This document shows, one piece after another, positions 7,301 through 9,001 of a DNA stretch of 9,001 nt (position 1 is the first letter of the stretch; the number at the start of each line of letters is the position of its first letter). Under the pieces are notes generated by a model. It searched no databases. It saw only the letters and a list, made by a program, of their open reading frames with translations, and was not told the DNA's origin. The DNA is from DASVCZ01 sp036381335 (GTDB taxonomy: Bacteria; Patescibacteriota; Microgenomatia; UBA1400; PJMF01), in the NCBI GenBank assembly GCA_036381335.1, contig DASVCZ010000052.1, positions 1 through 9,001 on the forward strand, written 5' to 3'. A program made the translations under genes and the position numbers.

Positions 7301-7308
7301 CACCTCCT
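7301..7308 (-). promoter_or_regulatory. Strong Shine-Dalgarno site of the BRO-family gene
   Basis: AGGAGGTG on the - strand lies three bases before the ATG at 7297, which fixes that start. It is the only strong Shine-Dalgarno site before a gene start in this window. Confidence 0.8.
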
Positions 7309-7342
7309 TACACCACCCACCACATAATTCTACTTTAATTAG

Positions 7343-7369
7343 AGTATACCAAATAAAAGGCGGATTCAA
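7343..7369 (-). promoter_or_regulatory. Promoter of the BRO-family gene
   Basis: TTGAAT (7369-7364), a 15-base spacer and the extended -10 TGGTATACT (7351-7343) point leftwards. The predicted leader of about 40 bases contains the Shine-Dalgarno site. Confidence 0.5.
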
Positions 7370-7392
7370 GAGGTGTAACTAATACTTCTAAC

Positions 7393-7421
7393 TCGATATC
7401 CACCCCTCTTTCTAGTATAAT
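7393..7421 (+). promoter_or_regulatory. Promoter of the tRNA-Ser pair
   Basis: TCGATA (7393-7398), a 17-base spacer and a perfect TATAAT (7416-7421) lie 33 bases before the first tRNA-Ser. The promoter diverges from that of the BRO-family gene. Both tRNAs are probably on one transcript. Confidence 0.6.
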
Positions 7422-7454
7422 CGAGCCTCGTAGTAATACTTACAGACCAAACTA

Positions 7455-7537
7455 GGAAGCGTCGCATAGTGGTCAATTGCACTGCTCTCGAAAAGCAGAG
7501 CCGCAAGGCTACGTGGGTTCGACTCCCACCGCTTCCG
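7455..7537 (+). tRNA. tRNA-Ser, anticodon CGA
   Basis: Acceptor stem GGAAGCG (7455-7461) pairs with CGCTTCC (7530-7536), with discriminator G7537 as usual for serine. Anticodon stem CTGCT/AGCAG holds loop CTCGAAA, so the anticodon is CGA (7489-7491), reading UCG. The long variable arm AGCC-GCAA-GGCT (7499-7510) marks a class II tRNA. T-arm GTGGG-TTCGACT-CCCAC lies at 7513-7529. CCA is not encoded; CAG follows. Confidence 0.93.
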
Positions 7538-7538
7538 C
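7522..7538 (+). repeat. Direct repeat, copy 1: 3' end of tRNA-Ser(CGA)
   Basis: The 17 bases ACTCCCACCGCTTCCGC, from the T-loop to just past the discriminator, recur exactly at 7625-7641. Repeats of a tRNA 3' end are the usual mark of an integration site or of a partial tRNA duplication. Confidence 0.8.
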
Positions 7539-7644
7539 AGGAAGGTAAAAATAAAGTGGGAGTTCTCGTGCCCGACCAAGCGAGGCACTCTGATAGTATA
7601 AAGAGTTGTGAGCCTGGCGAGGGTACTCCCACCGCTTCCGCCAC
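7538..7644 (+). other. 107-base spacer between tRNA-Ser genes, with possible RNA structure
   Basis: No gene is seen. GTGGGAGT (7556-7563) is the exact reverse complement of ACTCCCAC (7625-7632) and could close a ~77-base hairpin domain. Inside it, GTGCC (7568-7572) can pair with GGCAC (7584-7588). The spacer ends in a copy of the preceding tRNA's 3' end. It cannot be folded as a tRNA, because no matching 5' acceptor strand is present at the right distance. Confidence 0.4.
7625..7641 (+). repeat. Direct repeat, copy 2: tRNA 3' end with CCA
   Basis: This is an exact 17-base copy of the 3' end of tRNA-Ser(CGA), 103 bases downstream of the original. It continues as CCA through 7643, whereas the functional tRNA gene lacks an encoded CCA. 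It ends one base before the next tRNA. Confidence 0.8.
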
Positions 7645-7729
7645 GGAGAGGTCGCATAGTGGCCTAGTGCAGGAGTTTACTAAACTCCCGTTTCGCAAGA
7701 AACCGCGGGTTCGAATCCCGCCCTCTCCG
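7645..7729 (+). tRNA. tRNA-Ser, apparent anticodon ACT
   Basis: Acceptor stem GGAGAGG (7645-7651) pairs with CCTCTCC (7722-7728), with discriminator G7729. The D-arm shares GTCGCATAGTGG with the first tRNA-Ser. Anticodon stem GGAGT (7672-7676)/ACTCC (7684-7688) holds loop TTACTAA, giving anticodon ACT (7679-7681) for serine AGU. The variable arm GTTTC-GCAA-GAAAC (7690-7703) is long, as in serine tRNAs. T-arm GCGGG-TTCGAAT-CCCGC lies at 7705-7721. CCA is not encoded. Bacteria normally use GCT here; A34 is very unusual. The fold is intact, so it is not an obvious pseudogene. Confidence 0.85.
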
Positions 7730-7821
7730 CATATACCGATTTTTCCCTGATAGACCCGTCTATTATTGGAATAAGGTTGATGTGTCCCACTTCTTTTGCG
7801 GTCAAAAAGGTTAAATACGAT

Positions 7822-7850
7822 TTAACAGCCTGTAATTCTCGAGTTAGAAT
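7822..7850 (+). promoter_or_regulatory. Sigma70-type promoter of the phosphatase gene, leaderless spacing
   Basis: TTAACA (7822-7827), a 17-base spacer and TAGAAT (7845-7850) each match consensus at five of six positions. Exactly six bases (GCTTAT) separate the -10 from the ATG at 7857. No Shine-Dalgarno sequence is present, so transcription probably begins at the start codon. Confidence 0.7.
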
Positions 7851-7856
7851 GCTTAT

Positions 7857-8453
7857 ATGACTACCATTTATCTTGTTCGTCACGGTCAAAAACTTCCTCA
7901 CGCTGGTGATCCTGGTCTAACTGAGATTGGTTTACAGCAAGCTAAGGAAACTGGTGAGTATCTCAAACAATTTCCGATTACTAAACTGATTGCTAGTCCC
8001 TATAAACTAACTGTAGAAACTGCTCAACAAATCTCTAGTGCTCTTGATCTTGAATACACCCTCCATAACGCATTAGTTGAACGAATGAATTGGAGCGACC
8101 AAGGCGTTACCCGTCAAGAATTTCTACAAGAGTGGATCAAAGCAACAAATGACCGAGAATATATTCCTAAATATGGTGATTCATCACTTGCTACAGGTCA
8201 GAGAATTCATCAGCTCGTGACTGAAATGTCAGAAGATGACGATCACCTGGTACTAGTGACCCATGGAGGAGCAATTCTTGACTATTTAAGAAATGTCCTT
8301 GGCGATGAACCAATGATGGTTCTGCGCACAACTTATGATGAAGGTGATGACTTTAGGATGCTCAACTGTGCCATTAATAAAGTTGTGCTGTCTGAAACTC
8401 CAACCCTAGAACTGTTAAACTTTGTCGACCATTTAACTGACACCTCGGAGTAA
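7857..8453 (+). CDS. Histidine phosphatase superfamily (phosphoglycerate mutase-like) protein
   Basis: The 198-residue cytosolic protein begins with the family motif LVRHGQ (Arg8, phospho-accepting His9). The second catalytic histidine is in LVTHGG (His136), and Glu75 (ALVERMNW) sits where the proton donor usually lies. The strand-helix turn that normally reads SP-x-x-R-A-x-x-T-A is here SPYKLTVETA (47-56), with Leu51 in place of the conserved phosphate-binding Arg. The TGLTEIG-like segment (DPGLTEIGLQQAKE) is normal. Substrate cannot be told from sequence: a broad-specificity phosphatase is likelier than glycolytic mutase, given the short length. The ATG at 7857 fits both the motif and the -10 box. 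The gene converges with and overlaps the recombinase reading frame by 21 bases. Confidence 0.88.
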   Translation: MTTIYLVRHGQKLPHAGDPGLTEIGLQQAKETGEYLKQFPITKLIASPYKLTVETAQQISSALDLEYTLHNALVERMNWSDQGVTRQEFLQEWIKATNDREYIPKYGDSSLATGQRIHQLVTEMSEDDDHLVLVTHGGAILDYLRNVLGDEPMMVLRTTYDEGDDFRMLNCAINKVVLSETPTLELLNFVDHLTDTSE

Positions 8454-9001
8454 TGCAATCTTTTTGTCACTGAGTATGAACCGCGATTTAATAAGCCCTA
8501 TTGCTTCTTGTCGATCCTCTGGAGATCCAGTTTTAAGCATATGTTCGAGATAATCTCTCGCCATAATGTTGTCGTCATTTTTCACCGCTGACATCTCAAT
8601 TTCAGCGAGGTTTCCTGACAAATATTCTTGATGAAGCACTTCAGATCTCAATCGGTGGAATCGTTCAATTTCGGCTTTGATAGTTTTAGTAATTTTCGTC
8701 TTATTAAATTTAATGTCAGGAAGCTGGGCGAGTAACTGGCTGATAAGCTCCTGCTCAGTGATATATGGCTCATCACAGTCATAATCCACTGAGCGCGTAC
8801 AATGGTAGTACACATACTTAGTCATCCCCCCATACTTGAGTTTCTTAATACGCTCCTCAGCAGTGACTGAAGCTCCACATTTTCCACAGACACAGATGCT
8901 TTTGAAAGGGAAAGTATTTTTCTTCCAATCTTTGGGAGTCGTGACCAAGTGCCGTTGGACTTCGAGATATAATGATTTGCTAATTAACGGCTTATGGTTT
9001 C
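8433..9001 (-). CDS. Large serine recombinase, C-terminal part (5' end outside window)
   Basis: The frame is open to the right edge, so the catalytic N-terminal domain lies outside. The visible ~189 residues start with the end of the recombinase domain (NHKPLISKSLYLEVQRHLV). A zinc-ribbon follows: CVCGKCGASV, then YYHC and DYDC; likely ligands are the second and third Cys of the first cluster plus the two later Cys. Next is a long helical, coiled-coil-like region (EIERFHRLRSEVLHQEYLSG) and an acidic linker. It ends FILSDKKIALLRGVS at 8433. An internal TTG at 8948 is not a true start, because the homologous region continues upstream. By family knowledge such enzymes integrate, excise or invert DNA. 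Whether this one is intact cannot be seen here. Its 3' end overlaps the phosphatase gene tail by 21 bases. Confidence 0.85.
   Translation of the reverse strand, partial: NHKPLISKSLYLEVQRHLVTTPKDWKKNTFPFKSICVCGKCGASVTAEERIKKLKYGGMTKYVYYHCTRSVDYDCDEPYITEQELISQLLAQLPDIKFNKTKITKTIKAEIERFHRLRSEVLHQEYLSGNLAEIEMSAVKNDDNIMARDYLEHMLKTGSPEDRQEAIGLIKSRFILSDKKIALLRGVS

Noticed and set aside
7469..7750. A 93-codon + strand frame across both tRNA-Ser genes
   Set aside because: It begins inside one tRNA and ends just past the other; both tRNAs fold well, so the frame is chance.
7748..7765. Hairpin TGATAGA-CCCG-TCTATTA as a terminator after the tRNAs
   Set aside because: The stem is AT-rich with a wobble pair, and no T run follows it on either strand.
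7366..7901. Several - strand reading frames over the two tRNA-Ser genes
   Set aside because: They contain tRNA-antisense signatures such as ESNPR and GSRTHV, have no ribosome binding sites, and overlap two well-folded tRNAs and their promoter.
1..9001. CRISPR array, insertion-sequence ends or replication origin
   Set aside because: I saw no regularly spaced repeats, no paired terminal inverted repeats and no DnaA-box clusters; the only clear repeats are the glycine-tail repeat and the tRNA-derived copies.

Overview
The window looks like a piece of a small-genome bacterial chromosome, most likely from the Patescibacteria (CPR), possibly Microgenomates-like. This is inferred from four things: the serine recombinase style, a DUF2207 protein with a poly-glycine tail, a proline-rich two-helix membrane protein, and three tRNA genes that do not encode CCA. 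No marker gene is present, so the taxonomy is a guess. TGA is used as a stop codon (for example at the end of the histidine kinase gene), so the Gracilibacteria/Absconditabacteria code is not in use.

Left part (1-2275, all + strand): the 3' end of an unrecognised gene and a hairpin terminator; an acetylpolyamine-amidohydrolase-type member of the histone deacetylase family with all metal ligands intact; a proline-rich protein with two membrane helices; and a tRNA-Arg with the unusual anticodon GCG, behind a good sigma70 promoter.

Middle (2302-6422, all - strand): in transcription order, a large DUF2207 membrane protein, a soluble GAF-domain histidine kinase, and a compact P-loop ATPase. The ATPase resembles the NB-ARC/STAND class: it has a GIGGVGKTT P-loop and a GLPLAL motif 176 residues later. 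Kinase and ATPase genes overlap by ATGA and so form a coupled pair. No response regulator is visible. This pair is the best candidate in the window for an undescribed signalling module.

Right part (6469-9001): an accessory zone around two tRNA-Ser genes. On one side lies a BRO/antirepressor-family gene broken by two independent frameshifts. On the other side are a histidine-phosphatase gene and the C-terminal part of a large serine recombinase that runs off the window. One tRNA-Ser has anticodon CGA; the other appears to have ACT (not the usual GCT). The 107-base spacer between them ends with a copy of the 3' end of the first tRNA, this time with CCA.

Three resident genes (DUF2207, histidine kinase, phosphatase) have a -10 box ending exactly six bases before the ATG and no Shine-Dalgarno sequence, which points to leaderless mRNAs. 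The broken, probably imported BRO gene instead carries a strong AGGAGGTG ribosome binding site.
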